A stretch of 64,000 nucleotides of DNA from CAWELS01 sp964468205 (lineage in GTDB: Bacteria; Acidobacteriota; Terriglobia; Bryobacterales; Bryobacteraceae): contig CAYXVG010000003.1 of the NCBI GenBank assembly GCA_964468205.1, positions 162,101-226,100 on the forward strand, read 5' to 3'. Position 1 is the stretch's first letter. Each line of letters begins with the position of its first letter. The notes under the pieces are model-generated. The model did no database searches and was not told the DNA's origin. It saw nothing but the letters and a program-made list of their open reading frames with translations. The translations under genes and the position numbers were made by a program. Positions 34,199-43,101 of this stretch are shown here, piece after piece.

Positions 34199-34795
34199 CT
34201 ACTTGGCAAGCCAAAGGCGAGTCAGCGGGCCACCCGTGCCAGTCACGGGATCCGACGGTGGAAACGGTGTCTTCCGGATGTTCTGCAGATCCGCCTCCGA
34301 AGGGGCGTCACGCTTCAAATCCCACCGCTGTCGTGGCGGATACGCTCCCACCACCAGGAAATCCCGGCTGCTGTCCAGCTTGCAGTGTCCGGTACCGGCT
34401 GGCAGGACGGCGACGTCTCCGGCGCGAACCGTCACTTCCTCGCCGTTCTCTCCTCCCAGCATCAGCTTTGCCTTGCCCGCGGCAATGCCGAGCACCTCGT
34501 GAGCCGTCGAATGGTAGTGGTGATAGCTGAAAACGCCGTTGCGCCACTGCGCCGGCCACTGATTTCGCTCGAACAACTCTTCAAACTCCGCCGCGGATCC
34601 GCTGCCGGGACTGGCAATCACGGACCGGTACACCAGAACTGGAAGCCACTCATTGTTGGGGACCCAGCCGTTCCTCGAAAGGCGCAAAACCTCGGGCTCG
34701 CGCTTCCCTCCGGCATCCGAACCGGCTGCGCTGGCAGGCCCAAGATTCATCGCGAAAAGCATGGCGCTGAAATGGCGCCGGTCAGTAAAGCTCAC
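34199..34795 (-). CDS. Tat-signal cupin protein, YjlB-like
   Basis: 198 residues from GTG 34795, chosen because GGGAGG lies 6 nt upstream; the ATG at 34800 is out of frame and hits TGA at once. DRRHFSAMLFAMNLGPASAA looks like a Tat signal with an Ala-x-Ala cut. The cupin region carries WRNGVFSYHHYHSTAHEVLG, VLPAGTGHCKLD and FLVVGAYPP, with metal-binding His and Glu. This matches YjlB-type cupins, whose function is unknown. It is probably periplasmic. It has no close operon partners: the TPR gene lies upstream with its own stop 110 nt away. Confidence 0.8.
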   Translation of the reverse strand: MSFTDRRHFSAMLFAMNLGPASAAGSDAGGKREPEVLRLSRNGWVPNNEWLPVLVYRSVIASPGSGSAAEFEELFERNQWPAQWRNGVFSYHHYHSTAHEVLGIAAGKAKLMLGGENGEEVTVRAGDVAVLPAGTGHCKLDSSRDFLVVGAYPPRQRWDLKRDAPSEADLQNIRKTPFPPSDPVTGTGGPLTRLWLAK

Positions 34796-34905
34796 GCCAT
34801 CCTCCCAGGCCCTCAGCGTACCATTTCGACGAGGACCAGAGCACGGTTCAACGTAGTGGCGTCTCCGCCGGTGTTGGGGAAACCGCCCATCGTCAAGGCG
34901 CGGAG

Positions 34906-36372
34906 CTAGCCGGCCGCGGGGTTCAGCCGGGACAGCCTTCCAGCGGCTTCTTTCCAATGCGGTTGGCTTGCCGTCACCGCCGCGTAGTGCCGTTCCGCCT
35001 CCTCAAACATCCCCTGGGTCTCCGCGATCAGCCCCAGATTCCAACGGATGCCGGGGTGGCCGGACTCAACCTGCAACGCGGCTTCGTACAGTTGGCGCGC
35101 TTCCTGCAGGTTCTCCGATTCTTGGAGGACTGCTCCAAGATTCACCCTCGCGTCTGTTCGCTTCGGATCCACAAGCATGGCCTGCTTGTAAGCGTCAACG
35201 GCGACTTCCAGGCGCCCGGTTCGCTGGCAGGCCACTCCGAGATTAAACCAGGCGTCGTATGAGTCCTCCGCCATCTCCACCAACTGAGCGGAGCATTGAG
35301 CGGCTGTCTCCTCGTCCGCTTGCGCGATAGCGCACTCCGCCTTTAGCCGGATCGCGAAGTCGCGCTTTCCCGCGTTCTCGTCGAGCGTCTCGGCGTATTC
35401 CTTCGCTCGCGCATAGTCCTTCAGAGCCAATGACACCACCGCGAGATTGGCCATCAGATCCTCGCTCTCGGAATGGTCGCGAAGCAGGGCCTTGTAGCAA
35501 TCCTTCGCCGCGCTCCACTGCCCAAGCTGCTGTGTGGCGACCCCTTTCCCAAATGTCGCGAGACTGTTTTCTGGATCGCGATCGAGAACGCCCTCGAAGT
35601 AGTGCAGCGCCTTTTCCGGCTGGCCGGTTCGCAGATGGTTGACCGCGGCCCGCAGCCGGGCTTCGGTCCGGCCCTCATCCAGGCCGTGCGCTTCCTCGAA
35701 TGCCTGCACGGCAGCCTCGAACTCCCCTGCGGACTCCAGGCAAAGTCCGAGGTTGAAGTGCGCCGGCCAGCTTGTCCGGTCGAGGGCTGCCGCCGCCCTG
35801 TAGGCCTCGGCCGCGGCGTCGAAGTCGCCCTTCAAGAACAGTCGTTCTCCGCTTTGATGCAGCGCGGCCGGATCGTCGCTGGCCTCTTCTGCCTCGACAA
35901 GCGGCGCCGGCGTCGGCGCCACCGGGTAAGGCAGTGGCGGAGCGGGCTTCTCGGGAAGCGGATTCGCCAGCGGCGCGTTAAAGTTGATGACAACCGGTTT
36001 CGGAGTCCGGGCCTCTGGTTGCCGGGGCGCTTCAACCTCCGCCGCGGTCCGCGCCCACGCGACCTGCGGTGTGAGAAAACCGGCTTGGGCCGGCGGCGCT
36101 TTGGGCCGGGCTTCTGGTTTCCGCTGGGCGCCCTCAGGAATGCGTGTCGGATTTGCCGCCCCGCCAGCCTTGGCAATTGCACCGCCAGTCCTGGGAGTGA
36201 TCTTCGCATCCGGTTCGCCGTCGTCCTTGATCTCTTGCTTCGGGACCTTCGTGTCCGGCGCCCCGGCAGGCGCCTGTGTCTCCGGCTTCCCGCTATCACC
36301 AGCGCCGCCGAACAAATGGTCCAGAACGGATTCGTCAATCACGATCCGGCCGCCGTCGTTCGGTCGTTTCAT
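34906..36372 (-). CDS. TPR-repeat protein with Pro/Ala-rich N-terminus
   Basis: 488 residues. Residues 1-170 are low-complexity Pro/Ala/Lys linker after a short conserved start (RIVIDESVLDHLFGG). From about 175 to 485 there are roughly eight tetratricopeptide repeats, for example FNLGLCLESAGEFEAAVQAF and DAWFNLGVACQRTGRLEVAV, used for protein-protein contact. No signal peptide, so it is probably cytoplasmic. ATG overlaps the stop of the zinc-ribbon gene by 4 nt, so the two are made together. A roadblock gene diverges from their promoter region. Confidence 0.85.
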   Translation of the reverse strand: MKRPNDGGRIVIDESVLDHLFGGAGDSGKPETQAPAGAPDTKVPKQEIKDDGEPDAKITPRTGGAIAKAGGAANPTRIPEGAQRKPEARPKAPPAQAGFLTPQVAWARTAAEVEAPRQPEARTPKPVVINFNAPLANPLPEKPAPPLPYPVAPTPAPLVEAEEASDDPAALHQSGERLFLKGDFDAAAEAYRAAAALDRTSWPAHFNLGLCLESAGEFEAAVQAFEEAHGLDEGRTEARLRAAVNHLRTGQPEKALHYFEGVLDRDPENSLATFGKGVATQQLGQWSAAKDCYKALLRDHSESEDLMANLAVVSLALKDYARAKEYAETLDENAGKRDFAIRLKAECAIAQADEETAAQCSAQLVEMAEDSYDAWFNLGVACQRTGRLEVAVDAYKQAMLVDPKRTDARVNLGAVLQESENLQEARQLYEAALQVESGHPGIRWNLGLIAETQGMFEEAERHYAAVTASQPHWKEAAGRLSRLNPAAG

Positions 36373-37943
36373 AGCTTCTCGGACTCCTGCTTCGATTTGT
36401 GAGACTCGGGCAGCATTGTTACTTCCGGCAGGCTGTCAGGAGGCATCCCTTTCCAGAAGTGGCCCCGGTTCGCCGACTGCCCGTTCAATTGGGTCACTTT
36501 CACGTCGTCGACCCCCGCCAACCCAAAGTCGGGCCGCACCACGCCAAACCCTCCTACCGGGATTCGCTCGTCAGACCACTCCGCGACATTGTGGCCTTCC
36601 ACGAACAGCACGAAGTGCGATCCGCGAACTTCAAGCTCCAGTGCAACGCCGCGACTCAATCCGGACGGAAGTTTGAGCGGCGCTTTCACTTCGTCGGTAC
36701 GGACGCCCGCTACTACCGCATAACGCACTAGTTGCAAGGAACCGCTATCGGCTTTTGTGATCTGCAGAGCGTAGTAGTTCCTCGGGTCCGACGCGCGAAA
36801 CACCCACTCCAGTTCATCGTTGCCGGCCGCCGTGAACTGAACCCGGTAATCGGACCACTCCTGGGACGGGCCGAAGAGGGCGATTTCGCCTTCTTGCCCC
36901 GCTTCCCGGGTCGCGGACCAGTTCGGAATCCATTGGTCCCAACTCGGCGAGTCAACCGTGGCGGTGGCCGGCTTCTCGCTGCCGGCCCCTCCACCGATGC
37001 CAAGACCAATGTAGCCCCCCGCGCCGAGACAGAGCGCCAGTACCACTCCGGCGGCGATCTTCATGCCTCCCGACCGCCCCGAATCCTGCGCGGAGTCCTC
37101 GACTGCACCTCCGAAATGAAACGGGATCTCCACCGGTTGCTTCTCGGCCGGGATCCCCGACGATGCCTTTGGAGAGCCATCTCTGCCTGCCGGTGGGACC
37201 GCGGCGGGCTCCGCCCTCTTCTCCTGGCGCGGAGTTTCCTCCCGCCTCCCGGCGCTCATCGCGGGCCGCTCCGCCTTTGCCTCGATATGCGAAGCATCTT
37301 CCCGCCGGTCCGTCCTCCGCACTGCGGCTTCCGCGGGTGCCGGGGACCTCTTCGCCGGCGCCGGCTGGAGCCTCGCCTTCGGCGACTCCGGCGATCTTTC
37401 TTCCGGAGCGGGACGCCGCACCGCCACCGGACGTCCGGAAGCGGACGAGGGGACCTGAGCCTTCCCGCTGGGGCTTTCGCTGGCGACGTATAAACGCCCC
37501 TCCTCCGGCCACTTCGAGAAATCCGACGGCTTCACCGCCGTGGGCTTCACCTCCGCCGGCTTCCTTGCGCCGGGGACGTAGCCCGCCACCTTGACGGGCG
37601 GCTTCAGAAAACTTTCAAACTGGGCTTCGAGCCGGTGCGGCCGATAGGAAAAGGTCCATAGTCTCAAGCCCTGCCCCGAATAGACCAGTTCGGGCTCGGG
37701 AATTGCATTCCCGTCCGGCGCCGGCGTCGCTTCCGCGGCAGTGGAATCCGCGGCCCCCTCCTCCGCGCGCTTCACCGGCTGTCTGGGCTCCTCCGGCTGG
37801 GCCACTTCCTCGAGTAGACGCGCCAGCCCCATCCGGCTGTGCTCCTCGTTGTACAGACGCTTGTGAGCGGGGCAGCAGAAATGCTCTTCTCCGGTGAGCC
37901 GCATTCGAAAGGGGACATCTTTCCCGCAATACAGGCACGCCAT
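36369..37943 (-). CDS. Membrane protein with N-terminal treble-clef zinc motif and C-terminal LamG-like domain
   Basis: 524 residues from ATG 37943; no clear ribosome site. It starts CLYCGKD and then EEHFCCPAHKRLYNEEH, a Cys/His zinc knuckle. About 240 residues of Pro/Arg/Glu-rich linker follow. One transmembrane helix (MKIAAGVVLALCLGAGGYIG) comes next. The C-terminal 160 residues are a concanavalin-like sandwich (EWSDYRVQFTAAGNDELEWV, then RNYYALQITKAD and GFGVVRPDFGLAGVDDVKVT) as in 3-keto-disaccharide hydrolase or LamG folds. Topology suggests zinc motif in the cytoplasm and sandwich in the periplasm. First gene of a pair with the TPR protein. No matching named family known to me. Confidence 0.7.
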   Translation of the reverse strand: MACLYCGKDVPFRMRLTGEEHFCCPAHKRLYNEEHSRMGLARLLEEVAQPEEPRQPVKRAEEGAADSTAAEATPAPDGNAIPEPELVYSGQGLRLWTFSYRPHRLEAQFESFLKPPVKVAGYVPGARKPAEVKPTAVKPSDFSKWPEEGRLYVASESPSGKAQVPSSASGRPVAVRRPAPEERSPESPKARLQPAPAKRSPAPAEAAVRRTDRREDASHIEAKAERPAMSAGRREETPRQEKRAEPAAVPPAGRDGSPKASSGIPAEKQPVEIPFHFGGAVEDSAQDSGRSGGMKIAAGVVLALCLGAGGYIGLGIGGGAGSEKPATATVDSPSWDQWIPNWSATREAGQEGEIALFGPSQEWSDYRVQFTAAGNDELEWVFRASDPRNYYALQITKADSGSLQLVRYAVVAGVRTDEVKAPLKLPSGLSRGVALELEVRGSHFVLFVEGHNVAEWSDERIPVGGFGVVRPDFGLAGVDDVKVTQLNGQSANRGHFWKGMPPDSLPEVTMLPESHKSKQESEKL

Positions 37944-38072
37944 AACTACTTCATCGGCCGCCGCCGGGGGAAACCGTAGTGAGGTAGGTAACAAAGGGTA
38001 TAAACTTCGGCCCCCAGCAGCCGATTACCTAAGTGGACCGGCTGACAGATTTAGCCGGGGAGATCGCCTCCA

Positions 38073-38441
38073 ATGTCGAAACAACAGATCTTGACTCAGC
38101 ACATCGAAAATCTCTGCACCGCCATACCGGAACTTAACGGTGTCCTCCTCGCCTCCGCCGACGGACTGCCAATTGCTCACTCCCTCAACGAGGGAGCTGA
38201 CCCCACCCGTATCGCGGCCATGGCCGCCGCCGCCGCCAACCTCGGGAAGCGAATTACCAACGCGATCTCCACGGGCGCGGTCCACGAGGTGAGCGTTCGT
38301 GGTTCCGACGGCGACGTTTTCGTGTATTCCATCGCCGACCGGGCGGTTCTTGCCGTCCTCAGCCCACAGGGCGGAAACGCTGGCCTGATTCACCTCGAAG
38401 CCCGTAGCACCGCCGAGGAAATCGGTTCACTGTTCACCTAG
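38073..38441 (+). CDS. Roadblock/LC7-domain protein
   Basis: 122 residues covering one roadblock/LC7 (MglB-like) domain: IPELNGVLLASADGLPIAHS, RIAAMAAAAANLGKRI, and an FVYSIADRAVLAVLS strand. Such proteins dimerise and often regulate small GTPases in polarity or motility. No MglA-type GTPase gene is seen in the window. GGGGAG lies 10 nt before the ATG. It diverges from the zinc-ribbon/TPR pair, which may share its regulation. Confidence 0.88.
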   Translation: MSKQQILTQHIENLCTAIPELNGVLLASADGLPIAHSLNEGADPTRIAAMAAAAANLGKRITNAISTGAVHEVSVRGSDGDVFVYSIADRAVLAVLSPQGGNAGLIHLEARSTAEEIGSLFT

Positions 38442-38454
38442 CCGGCCCCGGCGC

Positions 38455-39639
38455 CTAGCGCGCCGGATTCTCGTACCAGATCACACCCAGGTTGGCCGTC
38501 TCCTCGCAAGTCAACACATCCAGGTCTCCATCCCCATCCATATCGACCAGCTCAATGCGGTCATACTTGATGCCCTGGGGGCCGCTGATGTTCCGGGCGT
38601 TCATTGTACCCTTGCTACTATTCTTGTAGGAAAACCACCATACCCCAGATAGCTCCCCCTTCGCCTGTTCGCAGCTAAACACCACGTCCGGACTCCCGTT
38701 GAGATCGATATCACCCACAGCCACCGCCTTCGCGGTACCCGCATCCTCCGGCAAATCCAGGCGCAAGTCCTCCCATGACCGTCCCCGCCGGTCCAGGCGG
38801 CGGTGTACAACTATCCAACTTGGCCGGACAGCCGAAACCACATCAAGAAGTCCATCTCCGTCGAGGTCCCCCTCCGCAAGGAACATCACCTCTTCACCCA
38901 AAGCGCCAACTGGCCTCTGCGCCCATCGGCGAAACTGTTGCGGCCCGGACCCGGGATTTTCGACCCACCACACGCCGGAGCTCTCGCCCCTGCGGTCCGA
39001 AAACAGTATATCCCGATCGCCGTCCCCGTCCATGTCACTGGAAATCAAAGACATAACCCAACCAGCCTCGCGAATTGGATGCCAGCGCCATTCCGCCAGC
39101 GCGCGCGGATTCGCGGGTGACTCGAACCACCCGATCTGGGCCCCTGGACCCTTTGCCCCAGCCACCAAATCGATGCCCCGCCGAAAATCCACCTCCAGCG
39201 GCAGCGAGTACATCCACTGCATCATTCCTCGCGACACGCCCAGCGCCCCCGTCTCCCAACGCTCGGTTTCCATATATTCTTCCCCTGTCCCGGCAGCCCA
39301 ATGGATGAAGATGGTCCGCTCCTCCCCTTCGCAGCTACTAACTACATCTATAGTTCCGTCGCCGTCCAGGTCCGCAAAAACGGCGTCCTCGGGACTGTCT
39401 ACCGTACCAACCGTCACCCTCGGCCACGGCTTCTTCGCTCGCAGAGGACCTGGATTCCGGTAGACGCGGACCGTCCCGCCCTCTTCCCACCCTGTGGCGA
39501 TATCCACCAAACCGTCACCGTCAATGTCCATGAGCCGGACGCCGTCCGCCCCGCGCGAGGAATCGTCGATCACATGGCGCGCCCACGTACCTGCCCAAAC
39601 GGGCATCGCGAGCAATAGCAGAAACACCGTATTTCGCAT
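38455..39639 (-). CDS. Secreted FG-GAP/VCBS-repeat protein
   Basis: 394 residues from ATG 39639, where the signal peptide MRNTVFLLLLAMPVWAG begins. Six repeats carry calcium-binding DxDxDG-type loops: DIDGDGLVD, DLDGDGTID, DMDGDGDRD, DLDGDGLLD, DIDLNGSPD and DMDGDGDLD, consistent with a seven-bladed beta-propeller. It probably acts outside the cell in adhesion or glycan/protein binding. The family is abundant in Acidobacteria. It converges with the roadblock gene. Confidence 0.88.
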   Translation of the reverse strand: MRNTVFLLLLAMPVWAGTWARHVIDDSSRGADGVRLMDIDGDGLVDIATGWEEGGTVRVYRNPGPLRAKKPWPRVTVGTVDSPEDAVFADLDGDGTIDVVSSCEGEERTIFIHWAAGTGEEYMETERWETGALGVSRGMMQWMYSLPLEVDFRRGIDLVAGAKGPGAQIGWFESPANPRALAEWRWHPIREAGWVMSLISSDMDGDGDRDILFSDRRGESSGVWWVENPGSGPQQFRRWAQRPVGALGEEVMFLAEGDLDGDGLLDVVSAVRPSWIVVHRRLDRRGRSWEDLRLDLPEDAGTAKAVAVGDIDLNGSPDVVFSCEQAKGELSGVWWFSYKNSSKGTMNARNISGPQGIKYDRIELVDMDGDGDLDVLTCEETANLGVIWYENPAR

Positions 39640-39732
39640 GGTCCAAAGTGTAGCAACTCTCTGACATGGAAGCCGTACTCCTGTGGAAAACACGGTGGAA
39701 ATTGTGAATAACACTTTGGTAACAAACGGCAT

Positions 39733-40548
39733 CTAGGGTTTCCACACCGGCCGCACTGCTTCAGGACGGCAGATACCACGAGTGCTAGATTTGACAAATC
39801 GGACCAACTCCTCGACCGCTTCGCCACACAACTCGCGCTCGATCCGGATCAGCGCCTCGCTCTGCTTTAGCCCCTCTTGGTAGAGTATCCGGTAGGCTCT
39901 TTTGACCTGGGTGACGTCATCCGCGCCGAACCCGGCGCGCCTCAGACCGACGGTGTTCAGCCCCACCGGACGGGCATTGTAGCCGGCGTACATGAAGAAA
40001 GGCGGGAGATCGAGGTTGACCCGCGTATTGCCGGCCACCATGGCCAGACGGCCCACCTTGGAGAACTGGTGAACCACCACGCCGCCGGATACGAACGCCT
40101 GATCCCCAATCTCCACGTAGCCCGCCACCAGCGCGCAACTCGCGATCACCACTCCGTTCCCGATCCGGCAATTGTGCGCAACGTGTCCGGACGTCATGAT
40201 GTAGTTGCCGTCGCCGATCACCGTTTCTGACTCCGGCTCGGTGCCGCGCGATATCGTGTAATGCTCGCGTACCCGGTTGTCATCGCCGATCCGTAAGTGG
40301 CTCCGCTCTCCGGTGAAGCCTTTGTCCAGGGGATCGGTCCCGAGAACCGTCCCGGCGGATATCTCATTGCGGTCTCCCATCGTGGTCCACCGCTTCACGA
40401 AAACGTAGGGTTCCAGCCGGCACTCCGCTCCGATGGTGACGTCGCTCTCTACCACGCAGAACTCCCCGATTATGGTCCGTGGGCCGACCCCGGCATCCGG
40501 ATGGACAACGGCGGTACGGGACACTCTGGCGGAAGGATCGACCGGCAT
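39733..40548 (-). CDS. lpxA: UDP-N-acetylglucosamine O-acyltransferase
   Basis: 271 residues from ATG 40548 (MPVDPSARVS). The longer frame from 40593 adds 15 residues not typical of LpxA. Left-handed beta-helix hexapeptide repeats (VHPDAGVGPRTIIGEF onward), the catalytic His in SGHVAHNCRIG, and the C-terminal helical domain (RAGFGADDVTQVKRAYRILY) identify it. It adds the first hydroxyacyl chain of lipid A. A TATCAT hexamer lies 8 nt before the ATG. It diverges from lpxD, an unusual arrangement because lpxD-fabZ-lpxA usually run together. Confidence 0.93.
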   Translation of the reverse strand: MPVDPSARVSRTAVVHPDAGVGPRTIIGEFCVVESDVTIGAECRLEPYVFVKRWTTMGDRNEISAGTVLGTDPLDKGFTGERSHLRIGDDNRVREHYTISRGTEPESETVIGDGNYIMTSGHVAHNCRIGNGVVIASCALVAGYVEIGDQAFVSGGVVVHQFSKVGRLAMVAGNTRVNLDLPPFFMYAGYNARPVGLNTVGLRRAGFGADDVTQVKRAYRILYQEGLKQSEALIRIERELCGEAVEELVRFVKSSTRGICRPEAVRPVWKP

Positions 40549-40697
40549 AACCTTGTATGATACAGGCAATAAGAGCTTCCCGCGCATGGCCATCCAAGCG
40601 GATGATGAGCGGCGTTCCGCGGAAATATCCAGCTACACTTGGAACGGTTGCCCGCGCGGCGAAGAGCCAACCTCGATGACGCAAAGGAGAGTCGGAC

Positions 40698-41732
40698 TTG
40701 ACAGTTCGAGAGATTGCCAACTGGCTGGAAGCGGAGTTTGAAGGGGACGGCGCCGTACGGATCACGGGTGTGGCCGAGATCGCTGCCGCCGGCCCTACGG
40801 AGGTCGCCTTCGCGTCGGGTCGGAAGGCGGCCCGGCAGCTTTCCGCCTCGAATGCGGGCTGTGTGATGGCGCCCCCTGACTGCCCCGCCCCTCCCGGCAA
40901 GACCGTTATCCGCTGCCGCGATCCGCGCGGCGCATTCGCGCGGCTGATCCGGCGCTTCCACCCTCCCCGCCCGGTCCCGCCCGGGATCCATCCCTCGGCT
41001 ATCGTGTCCGAAGATGCCGAAATTGCCGCCACAGCATCCATTGGCCCTTACTCCACCGTCGGAGCCGGGTCGAAGGTCGGCCCCGGTACGGTCATCGGGG
41101 CGTCCTGCCACATCGGCGACAACGTGTCTCTCGGGGCCAACGGACGAATCCACGACAATGTCAGCATCCATCATGATGTTTCCATTGGTTCCAATGCCGT
41201 GATTCACAGCGGCGCCGTGATTGGCGCCGATGGATTCGGATTCGTGTTCGTTGATGACCACTATGAGAAGTTTCCCCAGGTTGGCCGCGTCGAAATCGGC
41301 GAACATGTTGAGATCGGGGCGAACTCCTGCGTTGATCGCGCTGCTCTCGGCGTTACCCGTATCGGCAACGGCGTGAAGCTCGACAATCTGATCCACGTGG
41401 CCCACAATTGCGAGATCGGCGATCATGTCGTCAGCGCGGCGCAGGCCGGCTTCTCGGGCGGCGCGAAGCTGGGCAACTACGTCGTCGTCGGCGGCCAGGT
41501 CGGCCTCGGTGAAAGAGCCGTGATCGAGGATCGCGCCGTGGCTGGAGGCCAATGCGGCCTGCTGCCCCAAAAGACGATTCCCGCCGGAGAAACCTACTGG
41601 GGGACGCCCGCCCGCCCCATTCGGGAACACCTGGAGCAACTGGCGCAACTTCGGAAGCTCGCCGCGCTGCGGGAGCAAGTGGCCCGGCTTGAGCAGCGGA
41701 TCGCCGAACTCGAGAACGCGGGGGCGTCGTGA
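40698..41732 (+). CDS. lpxD: UDP-3-O-acylglucosamine N-acyltransferase
   Basis: 344 residues from TTG 40698, supported by GGAGAG 7 nt upstream. The N-terminal uridine-binding domain (TEVAFASGRKAARQLSASNA) is followed by hexapeptide repeats (GIHPSAIVSEDAEIAATASI and so on). The catalytic His is in HVAHNCEIG, and VVGGQVGLGERAVI and YWGTPARP follow. A C-terminal helix reads LAQLRKLAALREQVARLEQR. It adds the second acyl chain in lipid A synthesis. The MobB-like gene overlaps its stop (GTGA). Confidence 0.95.
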   Translation: MTVREIANWLEAEFEGDGAVRITGVAEIAAAGPTEVAFASGRKAARQLSASNAGCVMAPPDCPAPPGKTVIRCRDPRGAFARLIRRFHPPRPVPPGIHPSAIVSEDAEIAATASIGPYSTVGAGSKVGPGTVIGASCHIGDNVSLGANGRIHDNVSIHHDVSIGSNAVIHSGAVIGADGFGFVFVDDHYEKFPQVGRVEIGEHVEIGANSCVDRAALGVTRIGNGVKLDNLIHVAHNCEIGDHVVSAAQAGFSGGAKLGNYVVVGGQVGLGERAVIEDRAVAGGQCGLLPQKTIPAGETYWGTPARPIREHLEQLAQLRKLAALREQVARLEQRIAELENAGAS

Positions 41733-42334
41733 TTCTCGTCGTCGGCGGGCAAAGCCGGAAAATCGGCAAAAGCTCCGTCGTCGCCGCTCTTATCAAAGCG
41801 CTTCCCGAAGCCCGTTGGACCGCGCTGAAGATCACCTCCCATACCCACGGCGGGCACGGCGCCGGCGAACACTCTGTCATCGAGGAAACCCGGCCCGCGA
41901 GTACCGACACAGGCCGCTTTTTAGCCGCCGGAGCTGTTCGCTCCTATCTCGTCAGTGCTTCTGCCGGTCAATTGACCGCAGTTCTGCCCGCATTGCAGCG
42001 GATCATCGAAACCTCACCGAACACAATCATCGAGTCGAACAGCATCCTCGGCCACCTGACACCCGGCCTCTACCTGCAGGTAGTGGCTCCGGACGGCCGT
42101 GACTGGAAGGACTCCGCCCAGGCCCATCGACCCTCGGCCGGAGCATTCCTCGTGGTACAGCCGCCGGGTGAAACCGGCGCGCCCGCTCATATCCCAGCCG
42201 GTGTTCCTTGCTTTGTGGTCCGTCCGCCGGCGTACAGTTCTCCGGAACTCGTGGCGTTTGTGAAGGAGCGGCTCTCGCTCCCGGAAGATGGTGGATCCAC
42301 CTCGCTCCCACCCGGTCAGACGGACGGGAACTGA
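41729..42334 (+). CDS. P-loop NTPase, MobB-like
   Basis: 201 residues from GTG 41729, overlapping the lpxD TGA. The P-loop VVGGQSRKIGKSSVVAALI and the following ALKITSHTHGG segment resemble MobB, the GTPase-like partner in molybdenum cofactor guanylylation, but the later half matches less well. Either it serves molybdopterin enzymes such as the one at 18442 or it is an unassigned NTPase that happens to be coupled to lpxD. Its 3' end overlaps the converging histidine kinase gene by 19 bp. Confidence 0.6.
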   Translation: MILVVGGQSRKIGKSSVVAALIKALPEARWTALKITSHTHGGHGAGEHSVIEETRPASTDTGRFLAAGAVRSYLVSASAGQLTAVLPALQRIIETSPNTIIESNSILGHLTPGLYLQVVAPDGRDWKDSAQAHRPSAGAFLVVQPPGETGAPAHIPAGVPCFVVRPPAYSSPELVAFVKERLSLPEDGGSTSLPPGQTDGN

Positions 42335-43032
42335 ACCGCCAGGCGCAGGAGTCCACCGTCAGCGCATTTCATCTCGAGCGCTCCTTGATGAGCGTCCACA
42401 ATGCGCCGTACGGAGGCAAGAGCGAGCCCGGAACCCGCCGGCAGATGAGAGCTGAAAGGCTCAAACATTGCGCTTATCTCCTCCTCGGTCAGCTCCACTT
42501 CGCTCGTCTCCAATACCACTCTCGCGCTACCCTCGTTGAGATCCGTCGCAATCCGGACGACCGGGCGGGGCCTGGCAACCTGGCGAAAGAAGAAGATGAG
42601 ATTGCGCAGGAGGTGTCGCGCCTGCTCGGGATCCAGCCGCGCCAGAACCGGTTCGGCAGATACCTCCAGGCGGAGCGAATTTGCGTCCGCGGGCAGGCTC
42701 TCGCTGATCGCCTCGGAGACGAATTCTCCCAAATCGACGATCTCCGGCGAAGGCGGTGAGGCCTGAAGAAAATGCACCGCGTCAGACAAGATCCAACCCG
42801 CCTGCTGCACCACCTGTTGCAGCTTCTCCACCTGCCGGCGGGCCCTGCCGTCGCTCTGCGGAAGCACGATTTCGAGGTAGTACGCGATTGATTCAATGGT
42901 GCTGAGCGGTTGCCGTAATTCATGCGCCATGTGCCGCACGACGGCGGCGGCTTCGTAGTTGGAAGCTTCCGGTGGCGAGTTTTCTTGCTCCGCTACAGGT
43001 TGGATGGGAGCCGCTCCAGTAGCTTGATTCAT
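42316..43032 (-). CDS. Small soluble histidine-kinase-like protein, degenerate ATPase domain
   Basis: 238 residues. The H box MAHELRQPLS holds the phospho-acceptor His37. The ATPase part keeps a G2-like AGSGLALASVRRIVDAHQG and FEPF but lacks a normal N box (LLRNLIFFFRQV has no NxxxNA) and has no DxGxG motif. ATP binding is therefore doubtful; it may serve as a phosphotransfer or dimerisation partner. No sensor domain, membrane segment or adjacent response regulator. Confidence 0.75.
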   Translation of the reverse strand: MNQATGAAPIQPVAEQENSPPEASNYEAAAVVRHMAHELRQPLSTIESIAYYLEIVLPQSDGRARRQVEKLQQVVQQAGWILSDAVHFLQASPPSPEIVDLGEFVSEAISESLPADANSLRLEVSAEPVLARLDPEQARHLLRNLIFFFRQVARPRPVVRIATDLNEGSARVVLETSEVELTEEEISAMFEPFSSHLPAGSGLALASVRRIVDAHQGALEMKCADGGLLRLAVQFPSV

Positions 43033-43101
43033 GAGCGTAGCGACGGTTTCGATTATAGCGTCTTTCTACAAACCTCCAGCGGAAATGGCGATCGCGAGCG
43101 C

